Shown here piece after piece: positions 1-11,063 of a stretch of DNA of 64,000 nucleotides. Within the stretch, counting starts at the first letter, position 1; every line of letters starts with the position of its first letter. The stretch is from Blastomyces gilchristii SLH14081 (Eukaryota; Ascomycota; Eurotiomycetes; Onygenales; Ajellomycetaceae): the NCBI RefSeq assembly GCF_000003855.2, contig NW_003101680.1, positions 4,442,731-4,506,730 of the forward strand, written 5' to 3'. The notes below the pieces were generated by a model. The model did not search any database. It was not told the DNA's origin and saw only the letters and a list, made by a program, of their open reading frames with translations. The position numbers and the translations under genes were made by a program.

Positions 1-3000
1 AATGATTTCAGTGTATAATTATAATAGAACCTGATCAATCAGTTGTTTATCATCAGTATACTCTGCAACTTCTTCATAACATGGTAATAATCATTATCAT
101 CTTCTTGCTTATGACACATCATCTTCTGCAATCTTCTAATATAATATTTCACAATGATATAAGACTCTCTGAGAATCTATAATAATATCTGTTAATATCT
201 AAGCTTTCTCTAGAAATATAGTGAATATACAGCACAGCACATTAAATTATAAAAATAGTAATTATTATATGCCTTTCTAACATCAGAAACAATACATTTA
301 CATAACAGCTCAAATTCAGCTACACAGAGACAGCATGTGCAGATCTCCTCAGACTTTGTTGCATAGTGAGTGTCATAATGAGCTTTGAGAACAGTGAACT
401 TGAGCTCATAAGTAGACATTATTATTTGACTAAACTGTTTAGTTAGAGATTGGTTTATACATCATCTATGATTAAGATTTAACTTACTTTCATTCAATTG
501 AAGAACAGACAGATGAGTGAAGCAGCAGGGGCAGCAGTAGAAGCAGCGGCAGGTGGTGTGACAGAGAGATTTTCACATTGATAAGTAAGTAGGTTGTTAC
601 TGATTGAAAGAAAGATGAAGAAAATGAAGTAAGAAGCTCATATTTATACTTATAATATAAGTAAACAATACATGAGTAAGTTAATAATGTCTAGATAAGT
701 ATATTTCTATTCACTTCTATAACTCTACAATTCATGATTGATTCAGAAGTTAGTAGAAGTTATTAGAAATTGCAAGGAGTTTACAGAAGATTTATTATAG
801 AAGATATCTAACTACTTGATAGTGTCATTTTCTATAGAGAAGTTGTCTCTTTCTCTGCAAGAAGAAGTTCAAACATAGTTAAAATAAGATATCTTTATGA
901 ATATAATATCTGTATTTGTATTCTGTTCATCAAATGATGTTCATTTATGAGAGATTTGAATATCAATACTATTGTTGTTACTTCACTGCTTGAATGAAGT
1001 GTGAACTTGAGCAGTTGTAGATACATGAACTTGTGAACTTGAAGAAGAATGAACTCAGAGACTTGAAGAAGAAGTGAACTGTGAAGTAGTGAAAGCACTG
1101 ATAATAGATATGACTAGAGCAGCAGAGGCTTCAGCAGCAGTAACAGCAGCTGAAAGAGCTGTAGAGGTCTCAGTAAAGATCTTATTAAGTTACTGTGCTC
1201 TTTTTACTGTGTGTTAAGCAGTCATTCAGACCAGATTATTGTCTTTCACATATCATACAGCTGTGAGCTGCTGAGCTGCTGTCATTTCACTGATTGAATC
1301 ACTACTTGACATTTCAGTAGGTACTGCTATCTCTGCTACTCTCTTCCTGTTTCTGATTGTCTGACATTGATATCTTTCTATGAGAATAGCTTCATACACT
1401 TTATTTACAGCTGTAATTTGACTTGACAGAAAGCTGTGAAGCTGATCTTCAAATTCATCTCAATAGCTTCAAGTCTGAAGAAGATTGACAGCATCACACA
1501 ATTCATTTCAATTGAATTCAAAGATAGATGTCTTCTGATGAAAAAGAGCAGCTATCTGTCACTGACATTGAGTAGATATAAATTGTAAAGCTGGCACTGA
1601 AAAGCCTCAATTATGATAATACTGTTTCTTCACACATTTGATACATCAGTTCTTAAGTTCTGACAGCAGAATGACACTGTGACTATTACCTTGAGATGCC
1701 TTGATAATGTTTGTAGTGAATAGCTGTTTGAATACAGGTATGCAGCTTGGATTGCATCTGCTGCAGCATTTCTTCACAGGAGTGTTTATTCTATTCATGT
1801 CAAATGAGAGTCAATCCTTCTCAAGATAGATCAGAAGGACTTTTCAGTGACATGAGTCATTGATAATTCTCTTTCAGTCAGTGAAGAGATTGACTCATCT
1901 TTGCATTTCATTCTCTATTCATATCTTCACAGTGATTGTCCTACATTGACTTTGACTCTGACTTGTCATATTTGATGCAATACTTTCAGCATCAGATATG
2001 TTCTTTAAGTTCATGAACTGTGATAGCTGACTGACCTGATATCAAGTTCTTTGCTGAGATCTTTGTTTTACTGATAATTGAGAAGATTGAACAGCTTTCT
2101 TATCATAATCTTCAGAGTCAAATGCTCAGTAGAGAAGAAGAATCAAGACATGGCTTTTTCAACCTGATCTGTGACCTTCTCACTCACATCATTGTCAAAC
2201 ATTCACAATATCACCTCTCTTAATAGGAAATTCTCATACAACAGTACACTCAACATCTGAAATATTTATACCTATACTCAGTGAGGTTGTTGTCATCATG
2301 ATTTGTATTTTCAATGTTGATTTTATAAACTTCTTAAAGTGAATATTCTGATTCACTTCAGACACTTGAGATGTGAAATGCTGAATGATGTCATTGATAA
2401 AAGAGGTGTCAGTATTGTTAACATTCTGTCTGTTATTCTGACAGATCTGAAGAAGTATTGATCAGAAATATTGCACTGCTTATTAAATCTTGATATGACT
2501 GTCAATAAAGATAATAATCTTTAAAATGTATTGAGATATGATCTTTTCATTCATATCAATGACCTCATTCAATAAAAAATATAATATATCATAGAATACA
2601 AGTTTACTGCATGGAATTGAATGTACACTGATAAAGATATCAGAACAGTTAATAAAAGTTTAAATAATCTAAGTCTGTCATGAGTTTACATCAATAGAAT
2701 GAAATCCAGCTTCTTAAAGAATGATATCCTCAGCTTTACTGCTGAGAATTGCAGAACAGTCAAACCAGACAATATTCTTACAAAGAAGCAATCTCAGATG
2801 CCTCAGTCTGATAAACTGACTACAGAATTGACTTCACTGTGTGATAAGATGACACTTATCAATAGCTACAAGCTCAATCTTTTCTTATAAAGTAGGGTCT
2901 TGAAGAACATACTGAAATTACTTACAAAGAGCTTACTCTGAACTGAGTAGTATATATGTATACTTACTCTATTGAATGTGTTTGAGTAAGTCTTCTTATC

Positions 3001-3818
3001 TCTGAAGATTATCAGCACTGATCAGACAAGAATTGACACTAGAAAACCATGCTATATCTCTTGTTTACTGATTATCAAGCTTGTTTAGAGAAACCAGTTG
3101 AATGATTATCTTTTCTGTCAGAATTGTATAGAATTGAAGAATAAGACTCTTTTCATAGCCAGTTCTGATAATGAATAAAGTGTCACTATATTCATATATC
3201 ATGTGCTGAAGTATACAGACTTATTCTATGTATGACTGAAGAGTACACTCAGAATCTGAATATGAGTCTTAAAGTATTTGTTGAAGATAATACTGAATAA
3301 CATTCTATTGCTTGTCAATACTATCTGATTCAGCATAGCTTATAACAAGTTATAGTATATCTTTAATATTCATTGAAAGTATTTACTTTAATAATGACTT
3401 TTAAAGCTGCTGTTATAGCTGACTTACATGTTTTCTTCAATCTCTCTTAGTCATATTTGATACAGTTGATGAGATGTTATTCAACTCAGCTGTCAAAAAG
3501 CAACTCAGCTGTCAAAAAGAAGTATTATGTGATTGATTCAGAAGTTGTCAGAAGATTTCAGAAGTTGTCAGAAGTTATCACAAGTTAATGTATTATATGA
3601 GATTGTTAAGAGATCAGAAGTTGTCAGAAGTTGTCAGAAGTCACTGAAAAATATACTCAGTGCTTTGACTATAGTCTCTGATGACTGAATAGATGTTTTG
3701 ATAGCAAGATCAAGATATTGAATGACTAGACATGATCATGGTTGAAAAATTAGCAAATCATTCCTGTGTTTAAAATCATAGTAGCAGTTTTCAATGTGAC
3801 ACTTCATACTCAGAATAT
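1..3818. repeat. AT-rich, CpG-depleted decayed repeat DNA
   Basis: This stretch has almost no CG dinucleotides, is rich in CA/TG, and holds no open frame longer than about 70 codons. The composition matches the Gypsy element that follows, so it is most likely older mobile DNA degraded by the same mutational process. I could not assign a family: no polymerase, transposase or integrase motif was recognised on either strand. The chromovirus at 3819 is inserted into its right edge, and the same kind of sequence resumes briefly after 11063. Confidence 0.6.
3481..3640. repeat. short tandem duplications beside left LTR
   Basis: A 19-bp unit (CAACTCAGCTGTCAAAAAG) occurs twice in direct tandem from about 3482. 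A second motif, AGAAGTTGTCAGAAG, recurs several times with small spacers between about 3539 and 3640. Both lie within 340 bp of the retrotransposon's left end. They look like local slippage products in degraded repeat DNA. Confidence 0.7.
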
Positions 3819-4075
3819 TGTAAGAATAAGTGCTCGCAGGCGATTATTCAGGTGTTTGCAGCTTGGCATGATATGTACTGTTAACTACTAGAAGTGTTCA
3901 CAGTAGGAAGATAAATGTAGAGATCAAATGTATCATAGCATTCAAGCTGAGTTGTGAATAGTATTCATGAATTCCAGTCTATATAGTTGTGTGTAGCCAA
4001 GGGCCGCTAGCCCTATTGATTACATGAGAGATAGAAATAGGGGTAAAGAATCTGTGAGAAGCAGGATTTCTTACA
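3819..4075 (-). repeat. 3' LTR of the chromovirus (left copy)
   Basis: A 257-bp terminal repeat bounded by the short inverted ends TGTAAGAA and TTCTTACA. It aligns without gaps to 10807-11063. The 24 differences between the copies are all transitions. This copy keeps CpGs near its left end (around 3834-3843) but has lost those near its right end (4023-4066), the reverse of the other copy. A 15-bp palindrome-like AGGGCCGCTAGCCCT near 4000-4014 is unchanged in both copies. Confidence 0.95.
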
Positions 4076-4890
4076 TACTCCTCTCTCTCTAAGACTTTGT
4101 TCATGAAGCCTTTCACTGAGTGACTTCATAGTCAGCTCAGCACTGCAGTGATACTCACTAAAAACTCTTCACATCTATAAAAAACCTCAGTGAGGAAAAA
4201 TCCCTTGTTATCACAAAGAGAAAAGAGTCTGTCACTCAGTTTCTTATTCTGTAAGATTCTTTGTGATCTACAGATTCTTCTCTGACTATTATGCAGATTC
4301 ATCTCATATCTTTCATACAGAAGAATTTCAGTTGACTCTTAATCATTTTCACAAGATTCTTGTGTGATCATCACACAGATTCATCTCACAGATAAATCAC
4401 TCTCTATGAGATCATTCTCATCAAAGAGAAATATTCACAAGTTAATCTTTCATTCATTCTTACAAATCATTGCTCTTTGACACTGTAGAATTGTGAGAAA
4501 TTTTTCATTCTTTTATTAACTCTGTAGAATTGTAGAATTAAGATATCTACAGTCTGCAATCATTCTTTATAGTCATATAGAAAGATTCAGATCTGTGATT
4601 CACAATCACTCTTGTTTACTAGAGTGATCTGACTGTTTTGCAGAATTACTCACAGTGTAAGCAAATCTCTCTAGAGTAGTATAAATATCCCAGATCTGTC
4701 TGCAGAATCTCATCTTCTTTTTTCTTTTTCTATAATAGCTTTCATCTTCACAAACTGTGAGTATTCTTATTCATTCATGAAGTGTTTTCATTCAGATGAT
4801 AGAGAGAGAGTGTTTCTGACAATATCTGTATATTGATTCAAGAACTTCTCAAGAATAAAAATTTTTTCAATTTCAATATCTTCACAAACA

Positions 4891-5743
4891 ATGTCTGATC
4901 ACTGCTAAGCTTCTCATGAGCATCTTCATGACTTCTCTGATCACTTTTTACTGGCTGATGAAGCAGGGATGCTGCTGCTCACAATCACATCTTCACTTCT
5001 CTCAGTCTCATCATCATACCTGATCTTCAGGCCAGTGACTCATCTCATCTCTCTCTCAGATCAGTTTCTGACTTCAAGCAGTGTAGTCTCTCTCTTTGCT
5101 GTAAGTCTTCTCACAAGTAATTTCTTATAGATTCTAGCTGACAGTTCTTATAAAGCTCTCAGTGTTATCAGTGTCTTCTGCAGCTCTGCAGGCCTATAAT
5201 CACTCTCTTTCTGCCCACACAATCTCTGACCAGGCATATGCAAATATGCCTAGATTTTCTATCAATGATCCTCACGCTGCAGCGCATTTCTGCAATCTCA
5301 TTGTCAATGAGAGATAGATTCTCAGATACTCACAAAATCCAGGTAATTAAGACAATGTGAATGTTATGAATTCATGATAAGAGTTAGTCTGAGCAGATAA
5401 GTTCTCTCTTCACATTCTCATTGTTTTCAGGCTGAATACTTCAGCATAACTGAGAGAGTGAACACAGCTTTATAAGAGATATCTAATCATATACACAGAT
5501 GACCAGTCTTCAAGACTCTGCTGCAACTGTATATACTCTGATATTCAGCTTCTCTGAAATCTATGCATTTCTGACAGTCTTTGTATCAAATACAATAATT
5601 ATCTGTACTGCAGGCATGATACTCTCTGCTTCTTTGAAGAGAGAAATTGATAGTTGTGAGAGAATTGAGTGTCACAGATATTGATGATATGAGTGTGAGT
5701 TTTCTTTGTTTTTTCTTTATTGATCTCTAAATTGTATTCACAG
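4891..5743 (+). pseudogene. Relic of a spliced antisense gene within the retrotransposon
   Basis: On the strand opposite to pol, three exon-like segments join in one frame: 4891 (ATG) to 5100, then 5138-5342, then 5431-5694. Each is bounded by plausible sites: GTAAGT at 5101 with TCTAG ending at 5137, GTAATT at 5343 with TTTTCAG ending at 5430, and GTGAGT at 5695 with TTCACAG ending at 5743. The second exon has about 57 open codons and keeps two CpGs. The remaining in-frame stops (near 4906, 5309, 5433 and later) could each come from CAA, CAG or CGA by C-to-T. The first proposed intron is only 37 nt, short for a fungus. Product unknown: hydrophobic stretches are visible but are inflated by C-to-T change. 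A possible fourth exon from 5744 would run into the end of the chromodomain region. Confidence 0.35.
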
Positions 5744-5949
5744 CTCTGTTTATTTTCTTATTTTTTAGCTTTAATAAGAACATGTTTTCTTCTTCTCTTA
5801 CATACACTGCAGACTGTTCATTTCAGTAGAAACTCATCATCTTATAAACTAGAGTTCACAAATGACAGTGTTAATATCTTTATCATAATCAGATTCTTAG
5901 TGAAGATCACATTATTCTGACTTATCAGAATTTACAGTATGAAAGTCAT

Positions 5950-6110
5950 GTCTCAGCTTCTACAGATATCTTATCTGTCTGAATGATTCTTAAGTGAACT
6001 CATTCATCTTGTCAGAATACTCTTATCACTGAATCTTGAATCAGAGCTTGCAATCTTGCTTCTCTGAGTCAATAATTTCTTTAACCTGATATTCTCTTTC
6101 ACTCTCTAGT
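5950..6110 (-). other. Chromodomain at the integrase C-terminus (decayed)
   Basis: Translation of the minus strand gives SEREYQVKEIIDSEKQ, matching the start of fungal Gypsy chromodomains, followed by a remnant of the aromatic strand in which expected Trp codons are now stops. Upstream, the integrase tail contains IYNVFHVSLL, typical of chromoviruses. Chromodomains direct integration to particular chromatin; that role is family knowledge, not seen here. Confidence 0.75.
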
Positions 6111-6179
6111 ACTTCATGAACAGAGTAATGAGTCACAGGATTCTCTTCTAAGAATTCCTTGTATTCACAGAGTAAAGAG

Positions 6180-7250
6180 ACATGAAAAACATTGTATATC
6201 TATAACTTAGATAACAGTTTCAATCTGTAGAACTGTAAGCTAACTTTCTTTATAATCTTGTAAGACTCTGTCTGCAAGAGATTCAGCTTCTTACTAGATC
6301 TTCATATAATGATGTTTTCTAGACTCAGTCAGACTCTATTATCTTTCTTAAAACTCTTTATAATATACTTGAAGTCATAGTATCTCTTCTGATACTCTTG
6401 AGCCTTTCTCAAGAATTCACAGACTTTCTCTCAGATCTCCTGAATTCTCTCAGCCTATTCACAGATATTATCACACTCTATAGTGTACTCTCATAGGTTC
6501 ATTAAGATCATCTGCAGATGAGTCTTAGTAAGCATCTCAAAGAGGATTTTATCTGTGCTGACATGCTTTGAGTTGTTATATATGAACTTCATGAGTGATA
6601 ATCAATACACTCAGTCATTCTGATTGTAATTGACAAAGCACTGCAGATACTGTTTTAATATACTCATCAGATGTTCTGTCTGATCATCTGTCTGTTGATA
6701 AAAAGCTGTGTTTAGATCTTGTGAGATCTTCAGTATAGTTATCAGATCAGATCAGAACTCTTCTGTGAAGATTAATTCTCTGTCTGAGATAATATTCATA
6801 GACAATTCATATAATCAGATCACATTGCAGATGAAGATATAAGTTAAATTCTTTGACTTCAAGTTCTTACAGATGAATATAAAGTGTGCTATCTTGATAA
6901 AGTAATTCACTATCATCAGCACACTGTCAAAGCAGGCATTATATATGTTCTTACTTTCAGAGAGGCTTATAAGAACATTCATTTCTAGCTGTTCTCAAGG
7001 TTTCTGTGAAATAAGTAGAGAAGTGAGTTCTTTATATGATCTGGACTGCACTATCTGCAAATTCTGATAAACAGCACAAGAATTCACTATCTTCTTCACA
7101 AGTTCTCATATCTTCAGTTAGAAGTATTTTCTTATAAGCAACTCATGAGTTCTAGTATCTGTAAAATGACCTGCTAGAGAAGAGTCATGATATCTTTTAA
7201 TGAGTTCTACATGTAGAAACTCATTTACAGATATATAAATTCAGCTCTCT
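6180..7250 (-). pseudogene. Integrase domain of pol (decayed)
   Basis: The minus strand reads IKRYHDSSLAGHFTDTRTHEL followed by a Cys-containing segment, which is the H2C2 zinc-binding end of Gypsy integrases. The last Cys appears as Tyr (a TGT-to-TAT change). Further on, TAFYQQTDDQTEHL matches the conserved block around the catalytic core (family form HPQTDGQTER), followed by a YNNS-like block. Stops interrupt the frame repeatedly. Confidence 0.85.
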
Positions 7251-7849
7251 CTTCACAAGAGATTATTTAAGTCTCTTCAATTCTTTGTTTCTGCAGGATT
7301 GATCTCTGTCATAAGCAGTTTCTGAATATACTGAGTATATTCATTCTTCAGTTGTAGTTCAGACAATCTGAATAGAAGATCTTGTGAAGACTTATGCTCT
7401 GTTTTCTCTTACATCAGGTCTTTCACAGTGCTTTTCAAAGCCTGCAAATTCTTCAGATTATAGATACTCTCTTCAAGAATTCTCACAGAGATTCTCAGAG
7501 TGTTAACTCTCAGTGTTATAGAGAGTAGTTATACAGGCTTCTCTTCTCTCTCTTTCTTCTTCTCTCATAGAGAATTGAGAGACTCTTCAGTCAATCTCTT
7601 CACAACACTCAGTCTGAGCATTCTGTAAAGCTTTTCTGTCTTCTCTAGTCTCTCTATATCTGTTATTCTGATCTTCTTAACATAGTCTGATCTGTGAGAG
7701 AGTCTGTTCACTGAGTTCTTAGTTTTCTTAATATGTTCTATCTTGAATCAGAACTCACTCAGTCTCTGAGCTCAGTGAATCTGTCACTACAAGAGTTTCT
7801 TGATTGAAGCAAACTGTTGTAAGCTATTATAATCAGTTCTAATAGTAAT

Positions 7850-8180
7850 CACTGTTGCAAGGCTCTTGAAGTAGTGATATCAGTGATGAAAGAATTTCAC
7901 TATTATAAGAAGCTTCTGATTATGAATGTCATAGTTGATCTCTGCAAGTTACATCTTCTATAAGAAAAAGATCACTGAAACTCAGTTCTCATTTAACTGT
8001 AGTTGTGAGACTATTTCTGAAATTGTAAAGAAGAAGACATCTGTCTCTAATCTGATTAAGAGTAAGAGATTAAAGTGAAACAGCATCACTGTATCTATGA
8101 ATGTCTGTTTCAATCTTACAAAGACTCTGTGAGCTTCTGAGATAAGAAAGTTCTCACAGTTCTTTCTTCTCAACAATCTT
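7850..8180 (-). pseudogene. RNase H domain of pol (decayed)
   Basis: An open minus-strand segment (7982-8176) contains FVRLKQTFIDTVMLFHF and RLETDVFFFTISEIVSQ. These correspond to the Gypsy RNase H start (F-x2-LK-x2-F, HF-x-P) and to the first catalytic region ETDASDFAIG-x-LSQ. The Asp of ETD is kept, while the ASD following it has been lost. It lies directly downstream of reverse transcriptase, as expected for Ty3/Gypsy pol. Confidence 0.88.
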
Positions 8181-8239
8181 TTTATTCTCTATTCATGAGA
8201 TAACTTCTTCTTATTTTCATTCTTCAGTATGTCTGTAAG

Positions 8240-8990
8240 AGTCAAGAAGATTCTTGTGAATGCAAAGATAAATCATCTATAGAAATTCACAAAGCTCAGA
8301 AAGATCTGAATCTTATGAATACTAGTTAGCTTCAGTTATGATAGAATAGTCTCAACTCACAAAGATTTCATCTGAATATTATCTGCAGTGATTACATATT
8401 CTAGGAAATTAATCTGATAAGTACTGAAGTTGCACTTTGTAAGCTTAATATACAGTTCTGCCTCATCTAAGGTCTTCAACACATTTTATACATGCTCAGT
8501 GTGTTCTTTCTTCTTCATGAAGTACATCATCACATCATTCAGATATATTATCATAAAGACATTCAGATATGCATGAAGTGTTTTATTAATAAAAGACTGA
8601 AATGCTACAGAGATATTAGTCAGATCAAAAGACATTACTAGATATTTAAACAATCTCAGTGCAGTTCTAAAGACAGTCTTTCATTCATTCTTAGACTGTA
8701 TTCACAGCCATGTATATACATTGATTATATTCAGTTATATGAATATGACAGCTTCTGTAAGACAGTTAATTATATTCTTAATCAGAGACAGAGAGTAACA
8801 GCTCTTTATTATCTTAAAGTTCAGATCATAGTAGTCTACATATAATCTGAGATCTTCATTCTTCTTTTTTATGAATATCACAGAGACTCTCATGAAGATC
8901 TGTGAAGATCAGATGAAGTCATTCTTCAGATTCTTCTTTACATAGATCTGCAAGACCTCTGTCTCATAATAAGAGAGCTTATAGATTGAT
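8240..8990 (-). pseudogene. Reverse transcriptase domain of pol (decayed)
   Basis: The minus strand gives, in order, ETEVLQIYVKKNLKNDFI, FIKKKNEDLRLYVDYYDLN, AFQSFINKTLHAYLNVF and the active-site block IIYLNDVMMY at 8534-8545. The family motif is YLDD, so the first Asp has become Asn by G-to-A. The earlier catalytic LD also reads LN. A stretch before it (DLTEVFSLAKAAELSSH) matches the linker between protease and RT. The enzyme cannot be active. Confidence 0.9.
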
Positions 8991-9706
8991 TCTCAGAAGA
9001 GTTTCTACTCTTCTATTAAATCTATTATCAGATTCTTCTCACAGTGAGAAGAAAGCTCAGCTGCCTTAGCTAAGCTAAACACCTCTGTAAGATCTCAGTA
9101 TTTCTCTGATATCTGAAGCTCAGTTTTCATGATCATGAGATTCTCAGACACTTATAAAGTTATCATATAGATGAGCTTGTTTTCTCTAATCAACTCTGTA
9201 GTATTAACTGCTTCTATCTTCACAAGTGAGTCTGTCAACACTGATCAGAAGTATAAACCTGACTCACAGACAGCTATATACAGATTATGTCTTTAAAGTT
9301 ATATAAGTCTTAAATACATGTCATCTGTGATGTCTGTGATAATCACAGTTTTCATAAATCTTCTTCAGATTTCAGAGAGATCTTGTAATTCAAAGATAAT
9401 TCTTACAAGTTTCTCAGTTCTCAGGTCTGAGTTCTTACATTCTGCTTATTACAAGAGCAGGTTCTCAGTCTTCATCTTTCAGCTCATTCACTCTGTGAGC
9501 TTTAGAGACATCACAGTGATCTGAGATTCTGAGTTTATCAATACTTTTCATGCTTGCAGAGTAGCAGTATCACAGCACAGTCTCTCTCTGTAAGTAAGTA
9601 TTTTCATTGAGAGAGTAACAGATTCAGGTGTCAGCTTCAAGACTCTTAAGAAGACTGTTACTGACTCTGTTCATAACTTCTTAAATTTCTATTTTGATTT
9701 ATTCAG

Positions 9707-9748
9707 ACAGTTTATGTGAAGATGTTCTGATTTAGAACAGATGAAGCA
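9707..9748 (-). other. Gag zinc knuckle, CX2CX4HX4C intact
   Basis: Fourteen codons on the minus strand read CFICSKSEHLHINC, a perfect CX2CX4HX4C nucleocapsid knuckle. It marks the end of gag. The rest of gag, from here toward 10806, is too decayed to delimit. Confidence 0.85.
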
Positions 9749-10806
9749 GAGTCTCTTTTTCTTAATCTCTCTATTATACACTCTGTTTACAGAAGCTTAT
9801 GAAGCTCTCTCTCTCTACTCAGCAGTCAGACACAAATCTCTCTGTATCTTGTCATCTTTTTCTGACAAACCTGTTCTCTGTTATTCTGATTCTCACAGAA
9901 CTGATCAATGATTCACTCTCTGTGAGTCTGTAACTCTCACAGTGATTCACAAGTGATGAATGAGAGTCATCAGTTTCTTCAGAATCAAGAGCTTAGAGTC
10001 TTACTCAATGAGCTTGTTCTGCATATCTTTATTCAGTCTCTTTATAAATATTATTATTCAGGTCTTGTTCTAGAGTCCTGTTTTCACAGATCTCAATTCA
10101 CATCATAATTTCATGAAGCACTGTGAGTAGTCTTTATCAGATTTCTCATCTCTTTTTCTAATATTGATAATCACAGCTCAGATATTCTCTGTTCAGCTCA
10201 CAGAGTCTCTCAACTTATTCTCTAGATAGGTCTTGAGAACAGATTATTGAGATCTCTTATAATTATTCTCTAGATGATTCAGCCAGTTCTTGACTTCAGT
10301 GTAATAGAGATCTGTCATCATGTAGATGACAGCTTCTTCATCTTTCATATCACACAGTCAGACTTGTGAGTCAATTTTAAATACAAACTCACAAAAGCTT
10401 TTATAGATTGTGATTTGATAGATAGTCTTAAGTGATCACAGCTTGAGAAAGTTTCTTTTCAGTTCACAGATATCTCTAAAGATCATGTCTAGAGACTCAG
10501 TTCAAGAGTGTTTGCAGACAGTAAGCATTTCTTGTAGAAAAATAGCTTGATTTCATGAAAGATGCTCAAGAATGTTCTTCACTGAGATTGATTTATTTGT
10601 GAATTCAGAGAGTTTCTCTGTCACAGATGCAGAGAATGATGTTCTGTAAGTGATTGATAAGTTCTCTGAGACTTCTTTCACAGAGGTTATTCATGATTCA
10701 GATGACTGCTTCTGAGTGTCTGCAGTAGAGTTCACAGAGATTAAAGTATGTGAGTTTCTAGTTCTTTCAGTCATAACAGATGATTGCTGACTGACTGAGC
10801 TTGAAA

Positions 10807-11063
10807 TATAAGAATAAGTGCTCACAGATAATTATTCAGGTGTTTGCAGCTTGGCATGATATATACTATTAACTACTAGAAGTGTTCACAGTAGAAAGAT
10901 AAATGTAGAGATTAAATATATCATAGCATTCAAGCTGAGTTGTAAATAGTATTTGCGAATTCCAGTCTATATAGTTATGTGTAGCCAAGGGCCGCTAGCC
11001 CTATTGATTACGCGAGAGATAGGAATAGAGGTAAAGGATCCGCGAGGAGCGGGATTTCTTACA
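10807..11063 (-). repeat. 5' LTR of the chromovirus (right copy)
   Basis: A 257-bp repeat matching 3819-4075 without indels. Its outer end keeps several CpGs (CGCG near 11010 and 11040) that have decayed to CA/TG in the left copy. Its inner end has TATAAG where the left copy has TGTAAG. The sequence next to it on the minus strand would hold the primer-binding site, but I recognise no tRNA match there. Confidence 0.95.

Larger units (their letters stand above)
3819..11063 (-). mobile_element. Full-length, inactivated Ty3/Gypsy chromovirus
   Basis: A complete LTR retrotransposon of 7,245 bp. Identical 5-bp target duplications AATAT flank it at 3814-3818 and 11064-11068. Minus orientation is shown by a polypurine tract beside the left LTR (complement of 4076-4090) and by the order of domains on the minus strand: zinc knuckle (9707-9748), protease/linker, reverse transcriptase (about 8240-8990), RNase H (about 7850-8180), integrase (about 6180-7250), chromodomain (about 5950-6110). 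Pol is broken by many stops and catalytic changes, nearly all explicable as C-to-T or G-to-A, so the element is dead. About 1.9 kb lies between the chromodomain and the left LTR, longer than pol needs, and holds the antisense gene relic described separately. Confidence 0.93.
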
